Assembly (NCBI GenBank): GCA_010645155.1
Contig: CM021322.1
Span: 12,430,397-12,494,396 of the forward strand
Origin: Tigriopus japonicus
Taxonomy: Eukaryota; Arthropoda; Copepoda; Harpacticoida; Harpacticidae
Direction of reading: 5' to 3'
Length of the DNA: 64,000 bases
The notes beneath the pieces were generated by a model that was given only the letters and a program-made list of their open reading frames with translations, ran no database searches and had not been told where the DNA came from. Of this stretch, positions 34,678 to 45,210 are shown piece by piece. Positions within the stretch are counted from its first letter, which is position 1; each line of letters begins with the position of its first letter. Made by a program: the position numbers and the translations under genes.

Positions 34678-34911
34678 TTTTCTGCCCTCTGATTGGCGCA
34701 GAGGCCAGGGTGTCAAAGAATGCAGCATGTTGAAGCCAGAAACATCAGGGAGACGGGATGAAAATGTTCGAATAGAAAAAAACCTAAAAATCTTACAACT
34801 ACCTAATTAGCTCTTGCTAGGACAATTGAGAAGATGTAATTGTACAATCAAATGATTATATACGTTTTCAACCTAGTTTCGGGAGATCCTTGCTTCGTCT
34901 TGGCCGGGGGG
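34678..34911 (-). repeat. Right terminal inverted repeat of the 3.08-kb transposon
   Basis: Reverse complement of the left arm. It begins about 75 bp upstream of the first ATG, so the gene's promoter would have to lie in or next to this arm. Confidence 0.88.
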
Positions 34912-34913
34912 TG

Positions 34914-36285
34914 CTAAGTTTCAGTGACATGGAACACGTTAGGCTTTTTTCTTGCAAAATCTAAAAAAATATATTAAAAGGACGTACCTGATTGGAAGAA
35001 ACAGTCAGTAGAACGTATAAATTGAAAAATGATGTCAAAAATGCACCTTTTAAGTAACGTTTCACGAGAGCTCAACATGAAACCAGCTTTGATGACACAT
35101 GAATGGTTCTCACAACAAGATAGCATTCCTAATTTAGTTGTGAACTTTTTTTCTGTCTGTCACTCAACTCTAAAAAATAATTAGAGTGGATATATTTTGT
35201 TCGTGCAGAAACGCAATTTTCAATCCTGCTATTAGTTCGGCCGAATCTTTGGCATTGAACTTTTTTGAGGAAGTTTTCATTTGAAAATTTGAGAAAATCG
35301 CTACAAGAGCCTAAATTCATGAAAATCCTAATTTTAGAACAATTGAACGAAGACGATCGAACAAAAACAGACGAATAGAATTGAAATTAGACCAATAACA
35401 TTTTCGTCTCGAAAAAAGCCAAAAAAGATGAAAAAGTTTATTCGTCTAAAGTACATGTCCCTAAATATTAATTATTTAATAGGGCGGTGTGCACATGTTC
35501 ACACATCAAGAATATTTCTTTCGGGAAACGGAAACCCGCCCTTTGGCTGTCTTTCACTCTCTTCTTTGGTTATTTCGAGCAACAAAGTCTCTAGGAATTA
35601 GGCATACACTAGACCTCGCCACTGGTAATACCGTGGTCTAGGAATTAGGTGAAAAAATGCTGCCGTTTGAAATTGAGAGGAGAGCCCAAATTTCAAATTG
35701 TCATGTTTTGTCATTTATGCCACGTTCAAAATTCAGCATTTCCAAAGAAATTTATGCCCGAATGTCTAATATCATTCAGATCAGCCGTTTTATGCTGATT
35801 TGTGATTACTGATTACTGATTAGTCTGATTGCCTCTTTCTGTTGACAAAAGAGTTAGATAAGCCTACGATTTCGGCTTATTACACAATTGAAAGGCTTAT
35901 CAATCAAATATTTGCAAAAAAAAGATTAAAAAATGCTTATATTACATCAGTTGTTGCTCTTTAATGAGTATACCTAGGCCTAACATAAGAGAATAACTCA
36001 AAAATGAAAAATAATTGAAATTATCCTATACCAGGTGGAGGGCTCTGACTATTATTATATTTTGGGAAGTATTTTTTTCGACCCAGCCTTTAGAATATGA
36101 CGGTTTTTGCTGATTGTAAGTAAAGTTACAAAGTAATCGAGAAAATTCATTTGTACTACATTATTTCATTCCACTCCCTCTCGAAACTCCTAAAATTGTT
36201 TGTACAAGGTAGTTGTCATTTTCAAAAAACGCCCATGAATGACTTTCCTTTATGACGAACAATAACTGGCAGTATAAATTAAATT
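34914..36285. other. Upstream region of the channel gene, no other gene recognised
   Basis: AT-rich sequence. A TATA-like GTATAAATTA lies about 15 bp before the ATG at 36286, too close to be the promoter of that start, so the true 5' UTR and promoter are not located. Confidence 0.4.
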
Positions 36286-36459
36286 ATGGAGCGGTTAAAA
36301 CAATCCTTAAGTGGTCTTCCAGGGTTTTCGAATTCGATTAGAACTACTGGAATTCGCTCGCAGATTTGGCTCATGTTTGGCATACTTGGATTTATCCTTA
36401 CCTTTACTCGCATTTTTCATATCTCTTACTATTACTTAGGAGAACCCTTTTTGACGAAG
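36286..36459 (+). CDS. DEG/ENaC channel, exon 1 (residues 1-58)
   Basis: Encodes the short cytoplasmic N-terminus and first membrane segment of an amiloride-sensitive sodium channel family protein. FSNSIRTTGIRSQIW occupies the place of the family's N-terminal His-Gly gating motif, with Thr instead of His. Residues about 25-47 form TM1, followed by the family's aromatic-rich HISYYYL. The exon ends in AAG with donor GTGAGC at phase 0. ATG 36286 is the only start giving this frame. An additional upstream exon cannot be excluded. The match to exon 2 (VDAKTT...FPSVTIC) is in frame. Confidence 0.8.
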
Positions 36460-37285
36460 GTGAGCACTGAACCTACTTTCCATAAACTTGATTGACATTT
36501 CTGGTCATTGTTGCTGCAGTTCTGATAAAAAGCTTATTTCTTTCTACATTTTTGAGATTTTGCATACTTTTATTCTAGAAATTATGGTCATAGCTAGGGA
36601 CCCTAATATAAAACTTGGCCGCCAAAATATATGAAACCCCAACGCCGAACAACATGGACTGTCTTTGACGTCTTCCAACTTGCGGGAGGCAAAAGTCCAT
36701 GATTATGTTATGTTACGTTTATTGCGACTCATGATCATGTCATGTGGTATAAATATGTTAATATATGTAAAATATGTAATCACAAGTGAGTTGACTAGAA
36801 ATGTCTCAGTGCACATGAAAGATGTGAAGGAGAGATGAGCAGACAGTGCAAATACAATTGGATAAAGGTAGCTGATGAAAAACTTGGTTATTGCAGTAGA
36901 GTGGGTTAGGTGTGCCAGATTGAACAGGTCCTTTGTCAGTTCCCGTTGATGGAATTGGGCAGGAAGCCCAAAAGGAAAGTGCGTGCCTGCCAATATTCCA
37001 AAGGGATATTAGGCCAAGGACAATAGGGTCCTCTTAAGTCCTTGACCGGGAATGACAGCATGTGTCCAGACATTGCCTCCGGACAGGTCATGTTCTTAAC
37101 ACTGTTGAACACTAACCTTGCCAACCCAATGGTGAAGGCTGAGTTTTGCAAATGAAATGCGTCCATGCATTATTGGCATATTGGGGCATGCAGAGGTATC
37201 TCTTGAGGAATTTTGTGTAGGTGGCATTGGCGGATTCGAGAGCGGATTGAGCAAAGTTGGGAAGCCAGAGGTGAAGGCCATAGAG

Positions 37286-37515
37286 CAGGGTTCGGCAACC
37301 GGTGGGCCGCGGCCCACATGTGGGCCCAAGGGTGGTCTTTCATGGGCCTAGGAGCTATGGGGAAAGTCCAAAATTTAGGGTCCGCAAGACATCCATAGAA
37401 CTGTACTTGTGGGTCCAAAGCTCTTTGATTGTTAATTTGTGGGCCCCTGAACCTACCAACGTCTGTTTGGTGGGCCCCAGACAACATGTAACCCAAAAGT
37501 GGTTGCCAAACCCTG
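37286..37515. mobile_element. hAT MITE (230 bp) inserted in LINE copy 1
   Basis: Inverted ends CAGGGTTCGGCAACC and GGTTGCCAAACCCTG with a perfect 8-bp duplication CCATAGAG (37278-37285 and 37516-37523). The interior is rich in GTGGGCCC-type motifs. Non-coding. Confidence 0.95.
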
Positions 37516-37642
37516 CCATAGAGGAAGATTCTGGATGAAAGTTCGGAAAAGTTGAAGAACTATTGGTAGAGGAAGATTCATGATAGGAAGTATATTGCAG
37601 ATGTATCCGATTCTTACCCTGGCTTTGGTTATTGATGATTTA

Positions 37643-37843
37643 GGGGAGATGGTTGTAGCGCAGTTGACTAACGCGCTCAGGTTCATGGGTTCAATCCCAG
37701 GTCTCCCCCTCTGTCTAGTAGATATTCCTCCTCGAATGGCGCCTCCAGAACCCAGAACGGGCCCCATGATTACAATACATTATTTGTTAATAAAAAACTG
37801 TATATCCAAAGAGACAACACTCGCAATAAACATTATTATTATC
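37643..37843 (+). repeat. tRNA-derived SINE inserted in LINE copy 1
   Basis: Bases 37643-37708 resemble a tRNA: GGGGAGA pairs with TCTCCCC, the A box is TGTAGCGCAGTTGAC and the B box GGGTTCAATCCC. A body of about 130 bp ends in AATAAACATTATTATTATC. The 7-bp duplication ATGATTT flanks it (37635-37641 and 37844-37850). The short, imperfect T-arm and the tail argue against a functional tRNA gene. Confidence 0.82.
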
Positions 37844-38667
37844 ATGATTTGAGGCGGTTGGTGGACAGTTGGGTTGAGAAGTTGAAACTGACATAGTTGA
37901 AAGTATTGATAATTTCTATCGGACTGTTGATATTAAAGAAAGTGGGTGGCAGACGAATTATGAAAGACCATGGCCTTCGTCTTGATGTTGTTGACTTGAA
38001 GGTCATTCTCTTGGCAATAACTGTGGAGAGCATTGATGGCTTTTTTGCAATTCCATGGCTGAATCCACCAGGAGAACCAGGTCATCTGCATATTGTAGAT
38101 AAGGTATTCTATTGTGATTAATGGTGGGGCACTTGATGGGTGAGAGCCTCGGGCAGGTTGGATACATATAACTTGAAGAGAATTGACGATAATGGATCCC
38201 CTTGCGATAGACCAATGGATGTGATGTAACTAGGGGATAGGTCATCAGCACAACAAATGGAGCATTTGAGTCCAGCATTGATGTTGGATAGCAGGACACT
38301 TAATGAACGCGGAATTCCCCACACCTGGAATTTGAGGAATAACTGCGTTCTGTCCACCCTGTCTAATGCTTTGGAGAAATCCAAAAAGCATCTGTAAACT
38401 CTCCTCCTACTTCTTGTCGCGACCAGCATGTCTGTGGATCAATTGTTTGGACACCCTGACGTCTTTCTGCCGATGCCGTCGTGCCAGCCTGTCAGATTTA
38501 TTCATTGTAACTATGTGCTTCACCTGAAAAAAGATATATCCTTTTCCGACGAGCAGTCAGTCAAGGAGTGTTACCGCACCAACACGTGTGTAAGTTCTCT
38601 TATTTCTTAGACTTGTCTTTATCATTAGAACATTAGAAATCCAGGATCACTCCTCAGCCAATCCGGA

Positions 38668-38856
38668 GAAGGGAGCAGCTTACATGGTGAACATTGTGTT
38701 CAAGAAGGGGGCAGCTAACAGGGTGGAAATTATCTTCAAGAAGGGGATAGCTAACAGGGTGACATCATCCTCAAGAAGGGGGCAGCTAACAGGGTGGACA
38801 TAATCTTCAAGAAGGGGGCAACTAACAGGGTGGAAATCATCTTCAAGAAGGGGTTT
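38668..38856 (-). repeat. 36-bp minisatellite within the LINE RT coding region
   Basis: Five diverged units around CTTCAAGAAGGGGGCAGCTA. LINE copy 2 has one equivalent unit at about 49702-49737, encoding PFLKMISTLLAA. Unit length 36 keeps the reading frame in most copies. Confidence 0.88.
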
Positions 38857-40230
38857 CCCACGGCAGTGATCCTATGATTGCCTGGAATGTCCTTGGGCCC
38901 CTTCATATGGATGAAGATGATGACTGACTCCATCCAGTCTGCTTGGAAGAAAGATGTTTGGAGGGCGTTGCTGAATAGATCTTTGAGGAGTGGTTGGATT
39001 TGGGTCTGGAGGAGTGTGAGTAGGAAGGGAGAAACCCCTGATGTTGATGGGGCTTTGCCCCTCATCTTCTTGAAGGCTTTGTTTTGACCATCTCGGAATC
39101 CGTGAAGGGCCGTAAAAGGGGATGGTGTTCTTCTAAGCAACCCTGGACCTCCTCCACCACTGTTTCTGATGATGATGAAAACTGTTCTTGATGGTAGAGG
39201 AGGTTCACAAAGCCGATGAAGGGAGCAGGTGCTCCACTTCCAATCTTCAGTGGGCCGACTCGGTGCTCCTCAGAGACTTGTGAAATGCAATTCTTAATAT
39301 GCCATATTGCTCTCAAGTCTCTGGGGTTTGGCTCGTCTTGGCACTTAACAATTTTTGGAGCATTTGACCCCCTAGATCTTGATGGTATGAGCTGAACCAA
39401 GGGTCTTAGGCCCTCTTCTTGTCGGAGCTGAAGAGGACTCTTGGAATGCTTGCAAAATGCCTTTGGCCACTGCAGTTGGGTTGTAGTTCTTCCGCGTGTT
39501 GATGGATAACTGCAGGGGCTCAAGTTGAACCGCACACTACTGTACATTGACCAAGCACCTCCCCTTTCAAGTCGCATCCAGATGATGGAAGCTTCTGGGC
39601 ATTCTGAATGTGATTGATATTGGGAGGTGATCAGAAACGGCCAGTTGATGGACGTAGGTGGCCGGAGATGGAAGATTTTCTGATATGAAGATGTGGTCAA
39701 GTACAAAGGCGCCCTGGGAGTAGGTGTGTGTTGGAACACCCAGGTTGGAGTGCAGAGTGATTCTCCATTGACTCAGGATCTTGGCGAGTTCAAAGAATTC
39801 ACTCAAGTCGGGTCTGATGCTAAAATCACCACCAATTATGACTTTCTGCAGGTTCTTCACCCTCTGGAGGATGGATGTGAGGTCCGAGACGAGGTCGTCG
39901 CTGATAGTAGACGCCAATGATGGTAAAGCCTTGGGCATCCACAGCTATGTGATGAGGAGAGGATGAGAGTAGGGTGGGCTCATAGCATTTGATAATACTA
40001 AGCTCCAACCCTCCACTGGGCCTGCCACGCCCAGCGGGCTTTTTGGCATGCACTGCAAAGCTCTACTTTCCAGCAAAACAGCTCTCGTGTTTCTCCTTGA
40101 TGACCCATGTCTTGGATAAGAAGGTGAAAGCGTTTTCTCAGATCTTGTTGAGGCATTGTCCCACTCCAGCTGCTTGCAGTAAATTCACCCATCCATGACA
40201 ATGAGGAAAGGGCCGACACCGGTTGATTCC

Positions 40231-40685
40231 CTCATCTCCACTCTTTTCTGCCGCCGCCGATGATTACTCGCAAAGCCGAGTTTTTCAATCTGACCTAGAA
40301 GAGACGAGTCAATATGGGTTGTAGTATTCCCGCTTTGCTCTCCTCTTTATGCTCCTGCTCCTCTCTTGTCAATCTACATGTCCTTTATATCTGTGTCTCA
40401 AAGACAGTAAACCACTAGTCAGCAACACCAGCAACCACTCGACCAAAAATCGTCGGAATTTTTTACCCTCTCGAGTAAAAAATACGGGTAGATTTTGGAA
40501 TAAGTAGGATGACAGAAACCGATAAATATATAAAGATACAATGGACAAGTACAATCCAGTTTGTATGCTTCCTTTTTCGAGGTACTTTGAACACTTACAT
40601 CCATGTGTCGCAATTACAGCAATTACTAGTGACGTCATCATTTTTGGCGGGAAAAAAAGTTCGGAAGACCTGTGTTTCTGATGAG
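40231..40685. other. No gene recognised
   Basis: Flank of LINE copy 1. Short frames only. Confidence 0.4.
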
Positions 40686-40798
40686 CGTGCGAGGTAACTA
40701 AAATGAAGGTTTAGGCCTGGTGATTGCAACAATCCCTTTCTTATCTGCACAAATTGAAGTTGAAATAGCAATTCTTGACATTGTATTTGCAAAAAATA
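40686..40798 (+). repeat. Dispersed repeat, partner 44955-45065
   Basis: CGTGCGAGGTAACT through TTGACATTGTATTTGCAAAA recurs at 44955-45065. In the partner the sequence continues without the adjacent foldback, so that copy shows a near-empty site. Confidence 0.85.
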
Positions 40799-40970
40799 CT
40801 ATTTATGCACCTGCAAAGGAAGGGAGTAATGGCCAAAATCCGGCAGAGGGAGTTTCATTTTATTGGCGACCCGAGGGCGTCAGCCCGAGGGGCGTCAATT
40901 AAAATGAAACGAGTGATGTCGGATCTTGACCATTCCTCCCTTCATTTGTGGGTGCATATGGTATTTTGTT
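40793..40970. mobile_element. Foldback element, 178 bp
   Basis: Almost the whole segment is one inverted repeat centred near 40880. GGAAGGGAGTAATGGCCA pairs with its counterpart at about 40926-40944, and GTTTCATTTTATTGGCG with CGTCAATTAAAATGAAAC. The centre carries CCGAGGGCGTCAGCCCGAGG. It sits at a point that is uninterrupted in the partner repeat at 45060. Confidence 0.85.
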
Positions 40971-43820
40971 GACCAACTTATCCTTTTTGGGACTTCCGTT
41001 ACAATTTTTCAACCCTGAAAATCAGTTCAACCACGGACATTCGTATTATCTAGCGGGCTAAATGGAGAGAAATGTCACTCCCATGAGCAAGGATTTTGTT
41101 ATGAACACAGTTTGCTGTTTCTCTGCTTCCCCAGTTATGGCGCCAAATTCAAAAATACGTCATGGACCTCATGTGCTTGTGCTTTCACTCGAAATGCAAA
41201 AAGGGTTCCAAGCTCCATCAATGAGTTGGACTCAGTTCAAGAAATGTACTTGCAACTCAACCAATATGACTATGGGTCAAATTACTAAAAATCAGAAAAT
41301 AATGTTTACCCAGAGGGTACATTCAAGTATCAATTCAAGAGTACCAATCAAAACGTTCTAACCGTTTGACATTTAGGACTCGTGCAACATTTGGTCAACC
41401 TGGCCCGCTGTCCAGTTGCATTTCAAAGCATAGATATGCATAGATAGAACAGGCTCAGTCAACTCTCCCTACGATTTTGTCGGATGATTCTGAGGTTAAC
41501 TCCCTCCAGCAAGGAATGGTCACCTTTTGCAATCACCCGCCAACTTGGGCCTAAGTGTAAACAACGACAAAGAACGTTAAGACAGTCAAGAAAAGAAAAA
41601 GCTTCAAATTGCGTGTTATCTCATTTAAAAACCCAATTGCAGTGGGTAGGAATACCTGTGTTTTCAGATGCCACAATTATGTCATTGATTCAAAGGCTCT
41701 AAAGAACTTTTTGAGCCAAGCTTGTTTGTCAATAGTGCCCAAAATCCCCCATGCTCTGGCTTTGAACATTGATTTGGATGTTTGGCCAATAGTATTTGTG
41801 TGTGCCAAAGCAAATTAAGGTGTCTGAGGCATATCAAAGAGTGGTTTTGAAACAGTGGTTTCATTTGTGTTGGAAAAGAGCCCCTGAACTGAGGCTTCAA
41901 TGATCAAGACCAAGAATCATTTAAGCAATGGTGCAATGCCATCAGTTTGTCAAGAAACTGTTTGTCAATGGCCAGTGTTCTCTAAATTTTGTGAAAGCGA
42001 CTGTGCTTGTGACTCAGAAAGAATAGAAGAGCAATGACAAACTATTGTTACTTAACAATACAACAAGAACAACAAGTTCCTCTTCAAGTGTTATTTAAAA
42101 GTAAAATCTGAAAGTTCCTGGTGGGTTCATCCCAAAGACAAACCAATATTCGTGGATCAAGGGTTTCTACCATTTTAAATATTACTCAGGCACCTAATTC
42201 ATGAATTCATGAGTGTCCAATGAGTTAAACAAACACAAAAGATCCAAGCAGCCATCAAAACTTCCCATTTCAGCATTTTAGGTCTCTTTTAGCCATTGAC
42301 TTATGTATTTATTAATAACAATGGTTGTGAACTACTTAGATACTATCCTTAGTTCATATTCAGTCAAATAGAGTCTGAAATTATATTTTCTATTCAATAT
42401 CATAAAAATGGCAAAACTTGGAAGAAAGTGATATTCTGTTCAACCTTTATTTTTGCAAAACTGAACTTGTGCATGACTTTTTTGCCTAAAATACAACAAA
42501 TCAAAGCTCAAATGGATTTTTGAAAACCAAATGGCATCATATGAATGCATTTTATGCTTTTGGAATGGGTAAAAGGGAAAATAAAGGCCTTGGGTGATCT
42601 GTAGACTTGCAAACAATGGCCTAACTTGGCGGGACAAAAAATGTCGTGTCGCTTCCTTGCTCAAGAGTCTTTGCATGGAACAGATTAACATCAACAAGCT
42701 CTCTTCCTTCAAGTCTTGTCACTGAGAACAAAGTTGTATCTGGTCATAGTCAAATTGGACACACTCCCAAGGTTGGGACAATCCAATCTTTGAAGAAAAG
42801 ACAGATCATGATCAAAAGGCTCCGGAAAATTATCTTCTTTTTCTGTGGAGAAGAAATCTCAGACGTTTTGAGGGTAAGGCTAGCTGAAGAAGATAACCAT
42901 TACCTGACCCTACATTATTAGAGGTCTGGGATTTCTGCTTCACAACAAAATAAAATTATTTTCTGGGGCCTAATACTCAAATATTTGCAATATGTCTAGC
43001 CCTGTCTTAAACGATTTCACCTCTTGTTTATTCCCTGTCAAGATTTGAGGGCAACAAATTCAAAACTACAAATTTAAATGCGACAATCTTATTTTACTAG
43101 TAAGACAGAAAATAGGACATCGTTCAGCTCAAATCAACCATAATTGATACATCAATTTTCCTTGGAAACTTTGGGCGCATTAACAAAACCATTTTCCACC
43201 TATTGTCTCACAAAAATGAAAATGTCCTATCTATACATATCTATGTTACGAAGTCCGAGTGTTTAACTACGCAAAGAATAATCTCAGGAGAACACAACCT
43301 CTTAATCGTAACATTTCTGACATTCTAAAATTCGAGATTGACCAATGTATTTCATGTTTTAGTGTGCTTTGGGTGTTGGGATGACAATGGGCCAGGATAC
43401 TAATGGTAAAAGAAGTTATTTTTGTGACCCGTTTGTCTACAAAATCAGCTCAAAAATTGACAAATTTCTGCTTGGGCAGTCGAGCCACTCTTCTTTTTAG
43501 AGCACTTTGAGGTGCTCTGCCCAACTCCAGGCTACCAAAGCCAAAGCAATTTACCACTCAAGCGGCTGAGTGGGAGTGTCTCTTCTCTCCATTTAGCCCT
43601 CTAGTATTATCCAACTAGCATGCTTTGCTTACTCAATACCGGTATTAAGAGCAAGCTACGTTCACCTCAAGTACATCAGTCGGTGTGTTGGCTACTCAGT
43701 GCCATGGTATAAAAGCCTACCACGACTTCTTCAGCGGATCATTTCCCGTCAATGAGACGGGGGGCTTCAGACGTGCAAGTAATTGTGGTGCTGAGATGTA
43801 TTTGTAAAGGCATGATGCAT
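40971..43820. other. Intronic sequence, no gene recognised
   Basis: Nearly 3 kb without a recognisable gene or element boundary. Frames of up to about 100 codons on both strands show no domain. Confidence 0.4.
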
Positions 43821-43825
43821 TCATA

Positions 43826-43900
43826 GGGCAATAAAGTGATCGGTAGGGTAATAAAATGGTTTGTAGGGTAATAAAGTAAGTTGTAGGTGAATAATATTTT
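43826..43900 (+). repeat. Short tandem repeat around GTAGGGTAATAAA
   Basis: Four diverged units of about 20 bp, with a TAGGG(T/C)AATAAA core. Confidence 0.7.
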
Positions 43901-43961
43901 GGACCTGACCTCTTTGGGCTTGGAGGAAGTCTCATAAAAGGAGAAGGCGGTCAATAAAGTA

Positions 43962-44086
43962 TGTTTTGTTGCTTTTATGTAAAATTTCGCTACATAAGTT
44001 GAGAGGGTTCTTCTGAACTTTGAAATTAGGAATGCCCGACTTTGAATAACAAGATGGCCAGAGGAGATTGGTTCCTGGGGCAACTA
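43962..44086 (+). repeat. Dispersed repeat, partner 45062-45187
   Basis: AAAGTATGTTTTGTTGCTTT through GGTTCCTGGGGC recurs 1.1 kb downstream with scattered differences. Confidence 0.85.
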
Positions 44087-44954
44087 AATCTAAAAACAAA
44101 TAATTTGTTTAATTGAAGGCTTCCAATTCCTCCATTTGTTTTCTAATTACTTTGCAATACTTCTCAACATACATTAACCATGCCATTGCCTATAAATGCA
44201 ACATTTTTCGAAAATCTGACCCTTGAAAACTGAGATGTTTTTGGCAAGCCTACACTGCTAACGGCAGTTAGAGACGGCAGCAGGTCCATAAAATGATACG
44301 GTAATCACTCCCATTTTTAACACAGAGTTTGGGTCTTTTTGTTCTCTGGAGGTCAATCTGCGTTCAACGCTTTGACCCAAAAATTGAAACAAGGGTCAAC
44401 GTGGAAACACTTGGCCGATTTCTTTCAATTGCATCTTTTGTGTCAATGCATCCATGATTAAATACTTACACAAAAATAGTCAATATTAGTTACTTTGGAA
44501 AAAATAGAATTCCTTGATTATTTCGCCACTACTTCAACGTTTAACCCAAAAATTTAAACAAGGGTCAAAGTGGAAACAATTAATCGATTGGCCGAAACCG
44601 AAATTTGGGCAAAAAGCACTTTCGGTCCATAACTGTTCGATTGTCTATGTCCATTATGAAGGAGTTGAAGTGCATGTCAATAAGAATAGCTTGACTAACT
44701 ATTTGTGAACTTAATTGAATTGCTAAATTCTCTAAATTTGACCAATTTTGCGAATCATGAACAACCTTCTTAGAGAAATTAAGACTTCAGCTTCGTTCTA
44801 CATGGTGTTTTTTTAAGGTGGAGAAGTCATTCTTAAATTCTTAAACTTTTGAGACTATTTTTGAAGTGTGAATGAAATATCACCAATATATTTGAATTTT
44901 GTTAATTAGGTCACGGGCAAAAAAGATGAAAGAACAGTTAAAACATTGCTTAAA
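44087..44954. other. No gene; local duplication
   Basis: A block near 44367-44420 (GACCCAAAAATTGAAACAAG) is repeated at 44537-44590. The stretch 44830-44915, ending TTGTTAATTAGGTCAC, resembles 63700-63787 near the window end. Confidence 0.5.
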
Positions 44955-45187
44955 CGTGCGAGGTAACTTAAACGAAGGTTTAGGCCAGGTGATTGCAACA
45001 ATACCTTTCTTATCTGCACCAATTGAAGTTGAAATAGCAATTCTTGACATTGTTTTTGCAAAAAAGTATGTTTTGTTGCTTTTAAAATTTTGCCACATAA
45101 GTTGAAAGGGTTCTACCGAAATTTGAAATTAGGAATGCCCAGCTTTGAATAACAAGATGGCCAGAGGAGATCGGTTCCTGGGGCTAC
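44955..45187 (+). repeat. Composite of two dispersed repeats
   Basis: 44955-45065 matches 40686-40798, and 45062-45187 matches 43962-44086. The two are contiguous here. Confidence 0.85.
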
Positions 45188-45210
45188 TCAAGAACCACTG
45201 TACTACAGGA

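Larger units (their letters stand above)
31830..34911 (-). mobile_element. 3.08-kb DNA transposon with long inverted repeats, unassigned superfamily
   Basis: Inverted repeats of about 233 bp (31830-32062 and about 34678-34911) start CCCCCCGGCCAAGACGAAGC. The dinucleotide TG flanks both sides (31828-31829 and 34912-34913) and may be the target duplication. Between them is one minus-strand gene-like frame (34601-32616) with a single in-frame stop. The arms are highly similar, with a few substitutions and small indels, so insertion was fairly recent. I do not recognise the superfamily from the ends. Confidence 0.85.
36712..40230 (-). mobile_element. APE-type LINE, copy 1, decayed, minus strand
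   Basis: Read on the minus strand from about 40230, it has an AP-endonuclease (RGRPSGGL, IIGGDFS, SQGAFVLDHIFIS, SDHLPI at 39567-40053), then reverse transcriptase (GPKDIPGNHR near 38880, FLDFSKALDRVDR near 38370, GLSQGDPLSSILF near 38200, YADDLVLLVD near 38090) and a 3' end with CAATAAAC near 36712. Many frameshifts break it. It carries a tandem amplification at 38668-38856, a foreign stretch at about 38430-38640 replacing about 130 bp, a SINE and a hAT MITE. The same LINE is present on the plus strand at 49041-51196. Jockey/R1-like is plausible, but the clade is not assigned. Confidence 0.88.

Noticed and set aside
36268..36277. TATA box for the channel gene
   Set aside because: It is about 15 bp from the ATG, too close to leave room for a transcription start and leader.
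37643..37708. tRNA gene
   Set aside because: The acceptor stem is perfect but the length is short and the T-arm imperfect. Target duplication and tail make it a SINE.
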